A stretch of 64,000 nucleotides of DNA from Agromyces ramosus (GTDB taxonomy: Bacteria > Actinomycetota > Actinomycetes > Actinomycetales > Microbacteriaceae). Made by a program: the position numbers and the translations under genes. The DNA lies in NCBI RefSeq assembly GCF_030817175.1, contig NZ_JAUSYY010000001.1, forward strand, positions 3,844,001 through 3,908,000, given 5' to 3'. Positions 9,476 to 19,976 of this stretch are shown in pieces (position 1 is the first letter of the stretch; each line of letters begins with the position of its first letter). A model generated the notes under the pieces. The model saw nothing but the letters and a program-made list of their open reading frames with translations, was not told the origin of the DNA and made no database searches.

Positions 9476-11086
9476 TCAGTGGTGCGAGGAGTGGGACGCC
9501 TCGAGCTCGCCCTTGCTGACCGGCGCGATGCGGTCTTCGAAGAACCAACGCGACAGCGAGGCGCGAACGCGCTGGCCGACCGTGATCTTGCCACGCGAGT
9601 TCGGTCGGAGCATCAGCGGCTCGTAGTTCTCCTGGCTCACGAGCCTCCACCGCTCGAACTCGTCGAGGGGCTGGTGCACCTCGATGAACTCGCCGCCCGG
9701 CAGCTTCACGATGCGGCCGGACTCGTAGCCGTGCAACACGATCTCGCGGTCCTTCTTCTGCAGCGCGAGGCAGACGCGCTTCGTGATGAAGTAGGCGACG
9801 AACGGGCCGAGGACGACAAGCGCCTGCAGCGCCCAAGTGACGCCTTCGATCGTGAGGGTGAAGTGCGTCGCGAGGATGTCGGAGCTCGCCGCCGCCCAGA
9901 GCCCGGCGTAGAAGGTCACGCCCGCTGCACCGATGGCGGTGCGGGTCGGGGCGTTGCGCGGGCGGTCGGCGATGTGGTGCTCGCGCTTGTCGCCCTTGAC
10001 CCACGCCTCGATGAACGGGTAGCTGACCACGAGGACGAGGAAGATGCCGATGGCGATGAGCGGTACGAGGATGTTGAACGACCAGGTGCGGTCGAACAGC
10101 ACGAACTCCCAGCCCGGCGGGATGAGTCGCAGGGCGCCGTCGGCGAAGCCGATGTACCAGTCGGGCTGCGTTCCGGCAGAGACCGGTGACGGGTCGTACG
10201 GTCCGTAGTTCCAGATCGGGTTGATCGTGAAGAACGCCGCGATGACCGAGATCACGCCCCAGATGATGAAGAGAAAGCCGCCGGCCTTCGCCGCGTAGAT
10301 CGGCAGGATGGGCGGGCCGACCGAGTTCGTGGGCTCACGTCCGGGCCCGGCGAACTGGGTGTGCTTGTGGATGAACACGTAGATCACGTGCACCCCGATG
10401 AGCGCGACCAGGAGCGCGGGCAGCAACAGGATGTGCAGCGAGTAGAGGCGGCCGACGATTTCGGTGCCGGGGAACTCACCGCCGAAGATCAGGAACGAGG
10501 TCCACGTGCCGATGATCGGAATGCCCTTGACGAGCCCATCGATGATGCGGAGTCCGTTGCCCGACAGCAGGTCGTCGGGAAGCGAGTAACCGGTGAACCC
10601 CTCGGCCAGAGCGAGGATGAAGATGATGAAGCCGAATACCCAGTTGATCTCGCGAGGCTTGCGGAAGGCACCCGTGAAGAACACGCGGAGCATGTGCAGG
10701 CCGATGGCCGCCACGAAGAGCAGGGCTCCCCAGTGGTGCATCTGTCGCACGAACAGCCCGCCGCGGACGTCGAACGAGATGTCGAGCGTCGACGCCATCG
10801 CCACCGACATCTCCACGCCCTTGAGCGGCACGTAGGAGCCGTCGTAGTGCACTTCGGCCATCGACGCCTGGAAGAAGAACGTCAGAAACGTGCCGGAGAC
10901 CAGGATGACGATGAAGCTGAAGAGGGCGACCTCGCCGAGGAGGAACGACCAATGGTCGGGGAATGCCTTGCGGCCGAGTCCCTTGACCGCGACGGCGATG
11001 CCGGTGCGGTCATTGAGGTACTCGGATGCCCCCGCGGTGAACGAGCGCTTGACAGGCGCTGGTGATCGGGTCGATACGGTGCTCAA
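9476..11086 (-). CDS. qcrB: menaquinol-cytochrome c reductase cytochrome b subunit
   Basis: A 536-residue cytochrome b of the actinobacterial bc1 complex. Heme ligands lie in RQMHHWGALLF and LHMLRVFFTGAF, with the second pair in GRLYSLHILLLPALLVALIGVHVIY; the Qo-site PPIL/PDW(Y) region reads TQPDWYIGF. It has the long C-terminal extension typical of actinobacteria. No ATG or GTG fits the N-terminus, so the start is taken as the TTG at 11086, which overlaps the qcrA TGA (caTTGAgc), indicating coupling. Last gene of ctaE-qcrC-qcrA-qcrB. Confidence 0.92.
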   Translation of the reverse strand: MSTVSTRSPAPVKRSFTAGASEYLNDRTGIAVAVKGLGRKAFPDHWSFLLGEVALFSFIVILVSGTFLTFFFQASMAEVHYDGSYVPLKGVEMSVAMASTLDISFDVRGGLFVRQMHHWGALLFVAAIGLHMLRVFFTGAFRKPREINWVFGFIIFILALAEGFTGYSLPDDLLSGNGLRIIDGLVKGIPIIGTWTSFLIFGGEFPGTEIVGRLYSLHILLLPALLVALIGVHVIYVFIHKHTQFAGPGREPTNSVGPPILPIYAAKAGGFLFIIWGVISVIAAFFTINPIWNYGPYDPSPVSAGTQPDWYIGFADGALRLIPPGWEFVLFDRTWSFNILVPLIAIGIFLVLVVSYPFIEAWVKGDKREHHIADRPRNAPTRTAIGAAGVTFYAGLWAAASSDILATHFTLTIEGVTWALQALVVLGPFVAYFITKRVCLALQKKDREIVLHGYESGRIVKLPGGEFIEVHQPLDEFERWRLVSQENYEPLMLRPNSRGKITVGQRVRASLSRWFFEDRIAPVSKGELEASHSSHH

Positions 11087-12159
11087 TGGCGCTCCCAGAA
11101 GCTCGGGCCGACGGGTTCGGTGAAGTCGCTCTGCGCGATGAGGTAGCCCTCGTCGTCGACGGCGATCGGAAGCTGCGGCAGTGCACGCTTGGCCGGGCCG
11201 AAGATGACCTCGCAGTTGTTCGACACGTCGAACTGCGACTGGTGGCAGGGGCAGAGCAGGTGGTGGGTGTGCTGTTCGTAAAGCGCGACGGGGCATCCGA
11301 CATGCGTGCAGATCTTCGAGTACGCCACGATGCCGTCGTACGCCCAGTCTTCACGGCCGGGTGCCGGGTTGAGCTCGCTCGGCTCGAGACGCATGAGCAG
11401 CACGGCCGCCTTGGCCTTCTCTTCGAGCCTGCCGTGCTCGAGCTCGGCGAGCCCTTCGGGGATGACGTGGAAGGCACTGCCGTTCGTGACGTCTGATGCC
11501 TTGATCGGGACGCCGGACGGGTCGAGCGCGAGGCGGGTTCCCTGCTTCCACATCGTGTGGCTGAGCATCTCGACCGGGTTCTCGTCTTGCGGCGCGAGGC
11601 CACGGAAGAGCACGACGGCCGGCAACGGGAACACGAGCAGCGCTCCGATGAGGCTGTTGCGGATAACCGTACGACGCGAGAAGCCGGACTCCTCGTCGGC
11701 CTGGCGGAACACCTCGACAGCGCCCTGCTGCGTGGTCGGGCTGGCGCTGATCGGGTGGCGCGTGTCGATGGACTCGGCCGAGGTCATGAGCGACTTGCCC
11801 CAGTGCACCGCTCCGAATCCGATGCCGAGGAGTGCAAGGGTGACGCCGATGCCGAAGAACATGTTGTTCAGGCGTACTGCGTCGACGTCGTTCGACTCGA
11901 TCGGGAACAGCATGTACGCGGCGATCGCCCACACGCTGCCGAGGACCGAGAGGTAGAAGAGCGTGTACACCGTGCGCTGCGCCCGGTTCTCGCGCTTGGG
12001 GTCTTCATCGGTCACGCGAGGACGGTGCGGTTCGAAACCGGGGTTCTCGAACGCGTCGGACGGGATGACCGCCGTGCCGGTCGCGCCGGCGAAATCGTGC
12101 GCGGCGTGCGACGAGTCGGCAGCGGCGAGCTCAGCGCCGCTGTGGTCGTCCTGTGCCAT
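11083..12159 (-). CDS. qcrA: Rieske iron-sulfur subunit of the bc1 complex
   Basis: A 358-residue Rieske protein. The 2Fe-2S ligands are in CTHVGCPVAL and CPCHQSQFD. Three membrane spans precede the C-terminal Rieske domain, as in other actinobacteria (single-span in most other bacteria). A gaaggaga ribosome site lies just before the ATG at 12159. It overlaps qcrB by 4 bp and follows qcrC by 39 bp. Confidence 0.93.
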   Translation of the reverse strand: MAQDDHSGAELAAADSSHAAHDFAGATGTAVIPSDAFENPGFEPHRPRVTDEDPKRENRAQRTVYTLFYLSVLGSVWAIAAYMLFPIESNDVDAVRLNNMFFGIGVTLALLGIGFGAVHWGKSLMTSAESIDTRHPISASPTTQQGAVEVFRQADEESGFSRRTVIRNSLIGALLVFPLPAVVLFRGLAPQDENPVEMLSHTMWKQGTRLALDPSGVPIKASDVTNGSAFHVIPEGLAELEHGRLEEKAKAAVLLMRLEPSELNPAPGREDWAYDGIVAYSKICTHVGCPVALYEQHTHHLLCPCHQSQFDVSNNCEVIFGPAKRALPQLPIAVDDEGYLIAQSDFTEPVGPSFWERH

Positions 12160-12198
12160 GGTTCTCCTTCTTCAGCTATTTCGGTGCCGGGGCGAGGG

Positions 12199-12993
12199 CT
12201 AGTTGGACTTCGCCGTGATCCACACGGTGATCGCGACGATGGCGCCGAGACCGAAGATCCAGATGAACAGTCCCTCTGCGACCGGCCCGAGCGAGCCGAG
12301 TTCGAAACCGCCGGGCGAGCGGTTGTCTTGGACGTACTGCAGGTACGTGATGATGTCGCGCTTGTCTTCGGGCGAGATGTTCAGGTCGTTGAACACCGGC
12401 ATGTTCTGCGGACCCGTGACCATGGCCTCGTAGATGTGGACGCCTGAGACGTCGGTGAGCGGGGGAGCGAACTTGCCCTCGGTGAGCGCACCACCCGCGC
12501 CGGCGACGTTGTGGCACATCGCGCAGTTGATGCGGAACAGCTCAGCGCCGTTCGCCGCGTCGCCCCCGCCGTTCACCAGGTGGTCGTCGGGGATGTCGGG
12601 GCCGGGCCCCAGCGATGCGACGTAGTACGCGAGCTGCTTGACCTGCTCATCGGTGAACTGCGGCGGCTTCTGCGCCGCCTGCGGACCCTGCATCTGCATC
12701 GGCATGCGGCCGGTGCCGACCTGGAAGTCGACGGATGCGGCGCCGACGCCGATCAGGCTCGGGCCCGTGTTGGTGCCCTGCGCGTCGAGGCCGTGGCACG
12801 TCGCACAGTTGGCCGCGAAGAGCTTCTGGCCCTCTTCGATGGTCTCTTGCGAGTTCGCGTCGACCTCGGCCTGCGCGACGGTGCCACTGCTCAGTGCCGC
12901 ATAGGCGCCGCCGGTGAAGACGAGGCCGAGCGCGAGGAGCGCAACGGTGGCGAGCGGGTGTCGGCGTCCGGTGCGTCGCTTCGTGCGGGTCAT
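12199..12993 (-). CDS. qcrC: diheme cytochrome c subunit of the bc1 complex
   Basis: A 264-residue cytochrome cc carrying two covalent hemes (CATCH and CAMCH). It replaces a soluble cytochrome c and passes electrons directly to CtaC. An N-terminal membrane anchor/signal (ATVALLALGLVFTGGAYAA) and a C-terminal span (LFIWIFGLGAIVAITVWIT) are visible. The ATG at 12993 has an aggaag ribosome site; another ATG eight codons upstream is less likely. Confidence 0.93.
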   Translation of the reverse strand: MTRTKRRTGRRHPLATVALLALGLVFTGGAYAALSSGTVAQAEVDANSQETIEEGQKLFAANCATCHGLDAQGTNTGPSLIGVGAASVDFQVGTGRMPMQMQGPQAAQKPPQFTDEQVKQLAYYVASLGPGPDIPDDHLVNGGGDAANGAELFRINCAMCHNVAGAGGALTEGKFAPPLTDVSGVHIYEAMVTGPQNMPVFNDLNISPEDKRDIITYLQYVQDNRSPGGFELGSLGPVAEGLFIWIFGLGAIVAITVWITAKSN

Positions 12994-13041
12994 GGGGTTC
13001 TTCCTGTTCACGGACATACTGTGCTGACGCTCCCGGGCGGC

Positions 13042-13671
13042 TTACTTGAGGACGTAGATGACGAGGAACAGGCCGATCCACACCACGTCGACGAAGTGCC
13101 AGTAGTACGAGACGACGATCGCGCTCGTCGCCTCGCGGTGGCCGAAGTTCTTGACCGCGAAGACGCGGCCGATGACGAACAGGAAGGCGAGGAGACCGCC
13201 GGTGACGTGCAGGCCGTGGAAGCCGGTGGTGAGGTAGAACGCGGAGCCGTAGGAATTCGAGTCGAGCGCGATGCCCTCGGATACGAGCGTGGCGTACTCC
13301 CAGACCTGGCCCGCGACGAAGACGGCGCCCATGGCGTAGGTGAGGAAGAACCACTCGACCATGCCCCACTGGGTCGGCTTCCAGCCGGTGGCATAGGGCT
13401 GCAGGCGCTCGGCGGCGAACACGCCGAACTGGCAGGTGAACGACGACAGCACGAGGATGATCGTGTTCGTCAGCGAGAACGGGAAGTTGAGGCGATCAGC
13501 CTCGAATGCCCACAATTCGGGCGACATCGACCGAAGCGTGAAGTAGATCGCGAAGAGCCCCGCGAAGAACATGACCTCACTGCCGAGCCAGACGATGGTG
13601 CCCACCGCGATGGTGTTCGGTCGGTTGATCACGGGCGCGCTCGCCTGAGGAGTGATTACGGTGCTCGTCAC
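13042..13671 (-). CDS. ctaE: cytochrome c oxidase subunit III
   Basis: A 209-residue membrane subunit III with five spans. Typical text includes [36 protein letters not shown] and [17 protein letters not shown]. It is the first gene of the ctaE-qcrCAB operon, and its upstream region holds a possible iron box shared with the divergent trpD. Confidence 0.94.
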   Translation of the reverse strand: MTSTVITPQASAPVINRPNTIAVGTIVWLGSEVMFFAGLFAIYFTLRSMSPELWAFEADRLNFPFSLTNTIILVLSSFTCQFGVFAAERLQPYATGWKPTQWGMVEWFFLTYAMGAVFVAGQVWEYATLVSEGIALDSNSYGSAFYLTTGFHGLHVTGGLLAFLFVIGRVFAVKNFGHREATSAIVVSYYWHFVDVVWIGLFLVIYVLK

Positions 13672-13736
13672 CCTCCCATTATGGCCGAAACCACGCGTGA
13701 GTTTTCGTCATCCGGGAGAGCTGTGTCGACGTCGAG

Positions 13737-13753
13737 AGGTAAGGCAAGCCTAA
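13737..13753. promoter_or_regulatory. possible DtxR/IdeR-type iron box between ctaE and trpD
   Basis: AGGTAAGGCAAGCCTAA resembles the actinobacterial iron box core (AGGTWAGSCTWACCTAA as I remember it), agreeing at about 14-15 of 17 places. It lies 66 bp upstream of ctaE and 56 bp upstream of trpD. One half-site is imperfect, so binding is uncertain. Confidence 0.4.
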
Positions 13754-13797
13754 ATTACGTTGCGTGAAGCCCGGGAATCCGCCGTGAATCGGGCCGA

Positions 13798-13803
13798 TAG
13801 GAT
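13798..13803 (+). promoter_or_regulatory. putative -10 (TAGGAT) of a leaderless trpD mRNA
   Basis: TAGGAT ends 6 nt before the trpD ATG at 13810; no ribosome site is present between them. Confidence 0.4.
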
Positions 13804-13809
13804 CGACGC

Positions 13810-14862
13810 ATGCCCGCCCACCAGAACTGGCCCGAGATCCTGAACTCCCTGCTCCTGGGCGAAGACCTGAGCGTTTCGGATGCCGCCTGGTGCATGGAAC
13901 AGGTCATGACGGGCTCCGCCACCGAGGCCCAGCTCGCCGCGTTCCTCGTCGCGCTGCGCATGAAGGGGGAGACGGTCGACGAGATCGTCGGCTTCCGCGA
14001 CGCGGTCCTCGAGCACGCGATCCCGCTCGATGTCGATCCGATGGGGCTCGACATCGTCGGCACGGGAGGCGACCGCTTCGGCACGGTCAACGTGTCGACC
14101 ATGGCGTCGATCGTCGCCGCGGCATCCGGTGTGCCCGTCATCAAGCACGGGAACCGTGCCGCGAGCTCGTCTTCGGGCTCGTCCGACGTGCTCGCGGCGC
14201 TCGGGATCGACCTCGCGCTCCCGGCCGAGCGGGTCGCGGCGGTGCTCGGCGAGACCGGCATCACGTTCGCCTACGCCGCGGCCTTCCACCCCGGCTTCCG
14301 GCATGCGGGTGCGGTCCGCGCGCAACTCGGCGTGCCGACGGTGTTCAACTTCCTCGGCCCGCTCTGCAATCCGGCCCGCCCCGAGGCATCCGCAGTCGGC
14401 GTCGCGCACCTCGACCGCGTGCCGCTCATCGTCGGCGTGTTCCAGACGCGTGGCGCGACCGCCCTCGTCTTCCGTGGCGACGACGGGCTCGACGAGCTTA
14501 CGACGACCGGCCACAGCCACGTCTGGGAGGTCTCGCGCGGCACGGTGAAGGAGCACGACCTCGATCCGCGCGACCTCGGCATCGCACGCGCCACGATCGA
14601 CGACCTGGCCGGTGGCGATGCCCTCCACAACGCGCAGATCGTGCACCGGGTGCTGGGAGGCGAATCCGGACCGGTCCGCGACATCGTCGTCCTCAACGCC
14701 GCCGCGGGGCTCGTCTCCTTCGAGCTCGCGAAGGATCCGGGTCAGGTGCAGCGCCTGATCCTCGATCGCTTCCGCGACAAGATGGCCGTCGCCGAAGAGG
14801 CCATCGACAGTGGTGCCGCGGCTCGCAAGCTCGATGAATGGGTCGTCGCGACGAAGGCGTGA
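13810..14862 (+). CDS. trpD: anthranilate phosphoribosyltransferase
   Basis: A 350-residue enzyme joining anthranilate to PRPP in tryptophan synthesis. Signature motifs: DIVGTGGDRFGTVNVST (PRPP loop), KHGNRAASSSSGSSDVL (second PRPP/anthranilate loop), HPGFRHAGAVRAQLG and the conserved FNFLGPLCNPA. The length matches the family. It is isolated from other trp genes here, as is frequent in Microbacteriaceae. The start appears leaderless. Confidence 0.94.
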   Translation: MPAHQNWPEILNSLLLGEDLSVSDAAWCMEQVMTGSATEAQLAAFLVALRMKGETVDEIVGFRDAVLEHAIPLDVDPMGLDIVGTGGDRFGTVNVSTMASIVAAASGVPVIKHGNRAASSSSGSSDVLAALGIDLALPAERVAAVLGETGITFAYAAAFHPGFRHAGAVRAQLGVPTVFNFLGPLCNPARPEASAVGVAHLDRVPLIVGVFQTRGATALVFRGDDGLDELTTTGHSHVWEVSRGTVKEHDLDPRDLGIARATIDDLAGGDALHNAQIVHRVLGGESGPVRDIVVLNAAAGLVSFELAKDPGQVQRLILDRFRDKMAVAEEAIDSGAAARKLDEWVVATKA

Positions 14863-14880
14863 CCGTTCGGTGACGCGACT

Positions 14881-14909
14881 GAGGGCCCCGCGGCATCCGC
14901 GGGGCCCTC
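14881..14909. terminator. bidirectional terminator between trpD and glpK
   Basis: A 13-bp perfect stem (gagggccccgcgg with ccgcggggccctc) has a 3-nt cat loop and is followed by gtt. It lies between the convergent trpD and glpK ends. Confidence 0.75.
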
Positions 14910-14922
14910 GTTCACCTGTACA

Positions 14923-16437
14923 TCACCTCACGTCTTCGTCTACCCAATCGAAGGTCTTCGAAACCGCCTTCTTCCAGAGGCGGAGCTGGCGGTCACGCTC
15001 GTCGGGATCCATCTTGGGCTCCCAGCGCGAGTCCTCCTGCCAGTTCGCACGCAACTCGTCGAGGTCGGACCAGAAGCCGACTGCCAGTCCGGCCGCGTAG
15101 GCGGCGCCCAGCGCGGTGGTCTCGGCGACCACCGGACGCACGACGGGCACGCCGAGGATGTCGGCCTGGAACTGCATGAGCGTGTTGTTCGCGATCATGC
15201 CGCCATCGACCTTCAGCTCGGTGAGGTCCACGCCCGAGTCGGCGTTGACGGCGTCGAGCACCTCACGAGTCTGGAACGCGGTGGCCTCGAGGGCCGCGCG
15301 GGCGATGTGGCCCCGGTTCACGTAGCGGGTGAGTCCGACCAGCGCACCGCGTGCGTCGGAACGCCAGTACGGCGCGAACAGGCCGGAGAAGGCGGGTACG
15401 AAGTACGCACCGCCGTTGTCGTCGACCGTCTTGGCGAGTTCCTCGATCTCGGGCGCGCTCGAGATCAGCCCGAGGTTGTCGCGCAGCCACTGGATGAGCG
15501 ACCCCGTGACGGCGATCGACCCCTCCAGCGCGTAGTGCGCGGGCTGATCGCCGAGCTTGTAGCCCAGCGTCGTGAGCAGCCCGTTCTTCGAGTGCACGAT
15601 CTCGGTGTCGGTGTTGAAGATCAGGAAGTTTCCGGTGCCGTACGTGTTCTTCGACTCGCCTGCATCGAACGCAGCCTGGCCGAAGGTCGCGGCCTGCTGG
15701 TCGCCGAGGATGCCGGCGACGGGCACCTCGCGGAGCAGGCTCGACGACTCCACCGTGCCGTAGACCTCGGATGACGAGCGGATCTCGGGCATCATCGACC
15801 GCGGCACGCCGAACGCCGCGAGGATGTCGTCGCGCCAGCTGAGGGTCTCGAGGTCCATGAACATCGTGCGGCTCGCGTTCGTGACATCCGTCGCGTGCAC
15901 GCCGCCATCAGTACCACCGGTGAGGTTCCACAGCACCCAGCTGTCGGTCGTGCCGAACATGAGGTCGCCCGCCTCGGCACGCGCGCGCGCACCCTCGACG
16001 TTCTCGAGGATCCACACGATCTTGGTACCCGAGAAATACGTGGCCAGTGGGAGCCCGACGTCCTGCTTGAACCGCTCGACGCCGCCGTCGGCCGCGAGGC
16101 GATCGACGATCGGCTGCGTGCGGGTGTCCTGCCACACGATGGCGTTGTAGACGGGCTCGCCGGTGTTCTTGTCCCACACGACGGCCGTCTCGCGCTGGTT
16201 CGTGATGCCGACCGCAGCGATATCGTGCCGGGTGAGGTCGGCTTTCCCGAGCGCCTGGCCGATGACCTCTCGTGTGTTCCGCCAGATCTCCATCGGGTCG
16301 TGCTCGACCCAGCCGGCCTTCGGGAAGATCTGCTCGTGCTCCAGTTGACCAGTCGCGACGATCGAACCCTTCTTGTCGAAGATGATCGAGCGGCTGCTCG
16401 TCGTTCCCTGGTCGATCGCCAGGATGTAGTCGGCCAT
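14923..16437 (-). CDS. glpK: glycerol kinase
   Basis: A 504-residue FGGY kinase phosphorylating glycerol to sn-glycerol 3-phosphate. Motifs: [14 protein letters not shown] near the N-terminus, [40 protein letters not shown] and the second signature in [23 protein letters not shown]. Length is standard. It follows glpF on the same strand with 113 bp between them, including a strong hairpin. Confidence 0.95.
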   Translation of the reverse strand: MADYILAIDQGTTSSRSIIFDKKGSIVATGQLEHEQIFPKAGWVEHDPMEIWRNTREVIGQALGKADLTRHDIAAVGITNQRETAVVWDKNTGEPVYNAIVWQDTRTQPIVDRLAADGGVERFKQDVGLPLATYFSGTKIVWILENVEGARARAEAGDLMFGTTDSWVLWNLTGGTDGGVHATDVTNASRTMFMDLETLSWRDDILAAFGVPRSMMPEIRSSSEVYGTVESSSLLREVPVAGILGDQQAATFGQAAFDAGESKNTYGTGNFLIFNTDTEIVHSKNGLLTTLGYKLGDQPAHYALEGSIAVTGSLIQWLRDNLGLISSAPEIEELAKTVDDNGGAYFVPAFSGLFAPYWRSDARGALVGLTRYVNRGHIARAALEATAFQTREVLDAVNADSGVDLTELKVDGGMIANNTLMQFQADILGVPVVRPVVAETTALGAAYAAGLAVGFWSDLDELRANWQEDSRWEPKMDPDERDRQLRLWKKAVSKTFDWVDEDVR

Positions 16438-16512
16438 GACTTCCTCTCAATGTTGCTGATGCGCCGCCAAACGTCGGAGGTGGGCGGGCGCGCGTCTGCA
16501 TGCGCGAATGAA

Positions 16513-16544
16513 GGCGGGGCCGGTCCGGGAGGACCGGCCCCGCC
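16513..16544 (-). terminator. strong hairpin between glpF and glpK
   Basis: A perfect 14-bp stem (ggcggggccggtcc with ggaccggccccgcc) closes on a ggga loop just 7 nt after the glpF stop. It should terminate or attenuate glpF transcripts before glpK. Confidence 0.7.
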
Positions 16545-16550
16545 GCGTGG

Positions 16551-17324
16551 TCAGGTGATGATGGGCAGGAGCGGAATGGCCACCCACCCGGCGAGCAGCC
16601 CGCCGATGACCGGGCCGACGACCGGCACCCACGAATACGACCAGTCGCTGGCGCCCTTGCCCCTGATCGGGAGAATGGCGTGCGCGATGCGAGGGCCGAG
16701 GTCGCGAGCGGGGTTGATGGCGTACCCGGTCGGACCACCGAGGGACACGCCGATACCGATCACGAGGAGTGCGACCGGCAGGGCGCCGAGGGCGGCGAGG
16801 CCGGATGTATCCCCGTTGCGCCCGAAGCCGATGACGACGAACACGAGCACGAACGTGCCGATGATCTCGGTCACGAGGTTCCAGGCGTAGTTGCGGATGC
16901 CGGGGCCCGTCGAGAAGGTGCCGAGCTTCGGAGCCGGATCGGGCTCCTGGTCGAAGTGCTGTTTGTAGGCCAGCCAGACGATGACGGCGCCGATGATGGC
17001 TCCGAGCAACTGGGCACCGATGTACGCGAGCACCGACATGACGTTCACTGGGACAGTCACATCGGCGGCAGTGTTGCCGAACTCCGTCGCACCGTTGGCG
17101 ACGAGTCCGAGCGTCACCGCCGGGTTGATGTGCGCGCCTGAGGCGTACGCGACGATGACGCCGGCGAAGACCGCGAAGCCCCAGCCGAACGTCACCATGA
17201 GGAACCCGCCGCCGAAGCCCTTGGTTTTGGCAAGGGCGACGTTGGCCACGACACCGCATCCGAGCAGCACGAGCATTGCCGTGCCCACTAGTTCGGAGAG
17301 GAACAATATTCCGAGATTGTCCAC
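16551..17324 (-). CDS. glpF: glycerol facilitator / aquaporin (MIP family)
   Basis: A 257-residue six-span channel. Both pore NPA boxes are present (SGAHINPAVTLG and GYAINPARDLGPR); the Asp after the second NPAR is the mark of glycerol facilitators rather than strict water channels. It should let glycerol in for GlpK. It is transcribed away from dhaK, which begins about 220 bp off, so this intergenic region carries divergent promoters. Confidence 0.9.
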   Translation of the reverse strand: MDNLGILFLSELVGTAMLVLLGCGVVANVALAKTKGFGGGFLMVTFGWGFAVFAGVIVAYASGAHINPAVTLGLVANGATEFGNTAADVTVPVNVMSVLAYIGAQLLGAIIGAVIVWLAYKQHFDQEPDPAPKLGTFSTGPGIRNYAWNLVTEIIGTFVLVFVVIGFGRNGDTSGLAALGALPVALLVIGIGVSLGGPTGYAINPARDLGPRIAHAILPIRGKGASDWSYSWVPVVGPVIGGLLAGWVAIPLLPIIT

Positions 17325-17542
17325 GTCGACCTTCCATCCTTTTCGCTTGGCCCGAGGGCTTCGCCCGGGGGCGGAACACTGCCCACCATACTCAGACCGT
17401 GCATTCCGGGGAATGGGGGCGCTGGATTTCGCGAAACACCCTTACGACGGCGGTGTCCGGGGGCGTAGGTTGACTCGGGAGTGCTGCGTCGGCGCCGATG
17501 CACAGTCGCGGGGCGTGCGGCAGCCATGGTGAAGGGATGCTC

Positions 17543-18544
<1,002 letters not shown>

Positions 18545-18561
18545 GGAAGCGGGGCACGCCG

Positions 18562-19209
18562 GTGGGATTGGACATCACCTGGGCTGTGGACTGGGTCAGG
18601 CAGAGCGCACAGGTCATCTCCGAGCATCGGGTCGAGCTCCTGACGCTCGACCGCGAGATCGGCGACGGCGACCACGGCGAGAACATGGACCGCGGGTTCC
18701 AGGCGGTGCTGCCGAAGCTCGACGACCTGTCCGCCGGCTCCACGCCGGGCGACGTCCTGAAACTCGTCGCCACGACGCTCATCTCGACGGTCGGCGGTGC
18801 GGCGGGTCCGCTCTACGGCACTGCGTACCTCAAGGCTGCGGCGGCAGCGGGTGATGCCGTCGCGCTCGACGGCCCGGCGATCGCCGCGATCCTCGCCGCC
18901 GGACGCGACGGCGTCGTCGCTCGCGGCAAGGCCGAATCGGGCGACAAGACGATGGTCGATGCATGGACCCCGGCTGTGGAGGCCGCGGAGGCCGCCGCCG
19001 CAGATGGCATGGATGCCGCCGGTGTGCTTGCCGCTGCGGCGACCGCCGCGGAGGCCGGCGCAGTGGCGACCGAGCCGCTCATCGCCCGCAAGGGCCGAGC
19101 CAGTTACCTCGGCGAGCGCTCGGTGGGCCATCGCGATCCGGGCGCCGAGTCGAGCGCGCTGCTGCTCCGGGCCGCTGCCGACACGGCGGCGGCCGCGGCA
19201 GGAGCCTGA
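18562..19209 (+). CDS. dhaL: dihydroxyacetone kinase ADP-binding subunit DhaL
   Basis: About 215 residues. DhaL holds ADP, which is rephosphorylated by DhaM. The metal-binding segment LDREIGDGDHGENMDRGF, SGPLYG-like AAGPLYGTAY and SGDKTMVDAW are all present. The start is uncertain: GTG 18562 is listed, with a TTG at 18568 and a TTG overlapping the dhaK stop as alternatives. It ends one base before the dhaM GTG. Confidence 0.9.
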   Translation: MGLDITWAVDWVRQSAQVISEHRVELLTLDREIGDGDHGENMDRGFQAVLPKLDDLSAGSTPGDVLKLVATTLISTVGGAAGPLYGTAYLKAAAAAGDAVALDGPAIAAILAAGRDGVVARGKAESGDKTMVDAWTPAVEAAEAAAADGMDAAGVLAAAATAAEAGAVATEPLIARKGRASYLGERSVGHRDPGAESSALLLRAAADTAAAAAGA

Positions 19210-19210
19210 G

Positions 19211-19963
19211 GTGTCAGCTGCGCACCGCATCGGCATCGTCTTCGTCTCGCACTCCCGCGACATCGCCGCTGGGCTCGTCGAGCTCGCCAGGCAGATGGCC
19301 CCGTCGGTCGCACTCGTCGCCGCGGGAGGAACCGACGACGGGCGCATCGGCACGAGCTTCGACCGCGTGACGGCCGGCATCTCCGAGGCGGACTCGGGCG
19401 CCGGCGTCGTCGTGCTGTGCGATCTGGGCTCGGCGATCCTCACCGCCGAGACCGCCCTCGAGTTCCTCGATGACGATCTTCGGGACCGCGTGCGCATCGT
19501 CGATGCTCCGCTCGTCGAGGGCGGCGTCGCCGCCGCCGTCGCGGCCGAGGCCGGCGACCCTCTCGACGTGGTGGTCGCGGCGGCGGAGTCCGCGCGCGGA
19601 TCCCACGATGCGGAGGTCGGTGCTGGTTCCGGCCCGGAGACGCCGGTCGCCACCGCTAGCGCCGCCGCGGCAGGCGCGTCCGCCGCGGGCGCGGGCGCCG
19701 GGGCATCCGGATACGCCCGGACCGTCACGCTCATCAACCCCGACGGCCTCCACGCGCGACCGGCCGCGGAGCTGGTCAAGCTCGCGAGCACCTTCCCGCA
19801 GAAGATCACCGTCAACGGCACCGACGCGAAGAGCCTCCTGGGCATCATGTCACTCGGGCTCACGAAGGGTGCCGAGGTCGAGATCGCGAGCGCTGATTCC
19901 GAGGGGAGCGCCGCGGTCGACGCGCTCGCGGAACTCGCTCTGTCGGGATTCGGTGAGGCGTAG
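19211..19963 (+). CDS. dhaM: DhaM phosphotransfer subunit fused to an HPr domain
   Basis: A 250-residue two-domain PTS protein. The N-terminal EIIA-mannose-type domain has the phosphorylatable His at about residue 14 (GIVFVSHSRD). An Ala/Gly-rich linker (about 140-165) leads to a complete HPr domain with its His at about 181 (NPDGLHARPAAEL) and the AKSLLGIMSLGL segment. Phosphate would pass from EI to HPr to EIIA to DhaL-ADP. No EI domain is present, so EI must be encoded elsewhere. It starts with a GTG directly after the dhaL stop, and a neighbouring gene converges 13 bp beyond. Confidence 0.9.
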   Translation: MSAAHRIGIVFVSHSRDIAAGLVELARQMAPSVALVAAGGTDDGRIGTSFDRVTAGISEADSGAGVVVLCDLGSAILTAETALEFLDDDLRDRVRIVDAPLVEGGVAAAVAAEAGDPLDVVVAAAESARGSHDAEVGAGSGPETPVATASAAAAGASAAGAGAGASGYARTVTLINPDGLHARPAAELVKLASTFPQKITVNGTDAKSLLGIMSLGLTKGAEVEIASADSEGSAAVDALAELALSGFGEA

Positions 19964-19976
19964 CCCGCCCCGCGCG

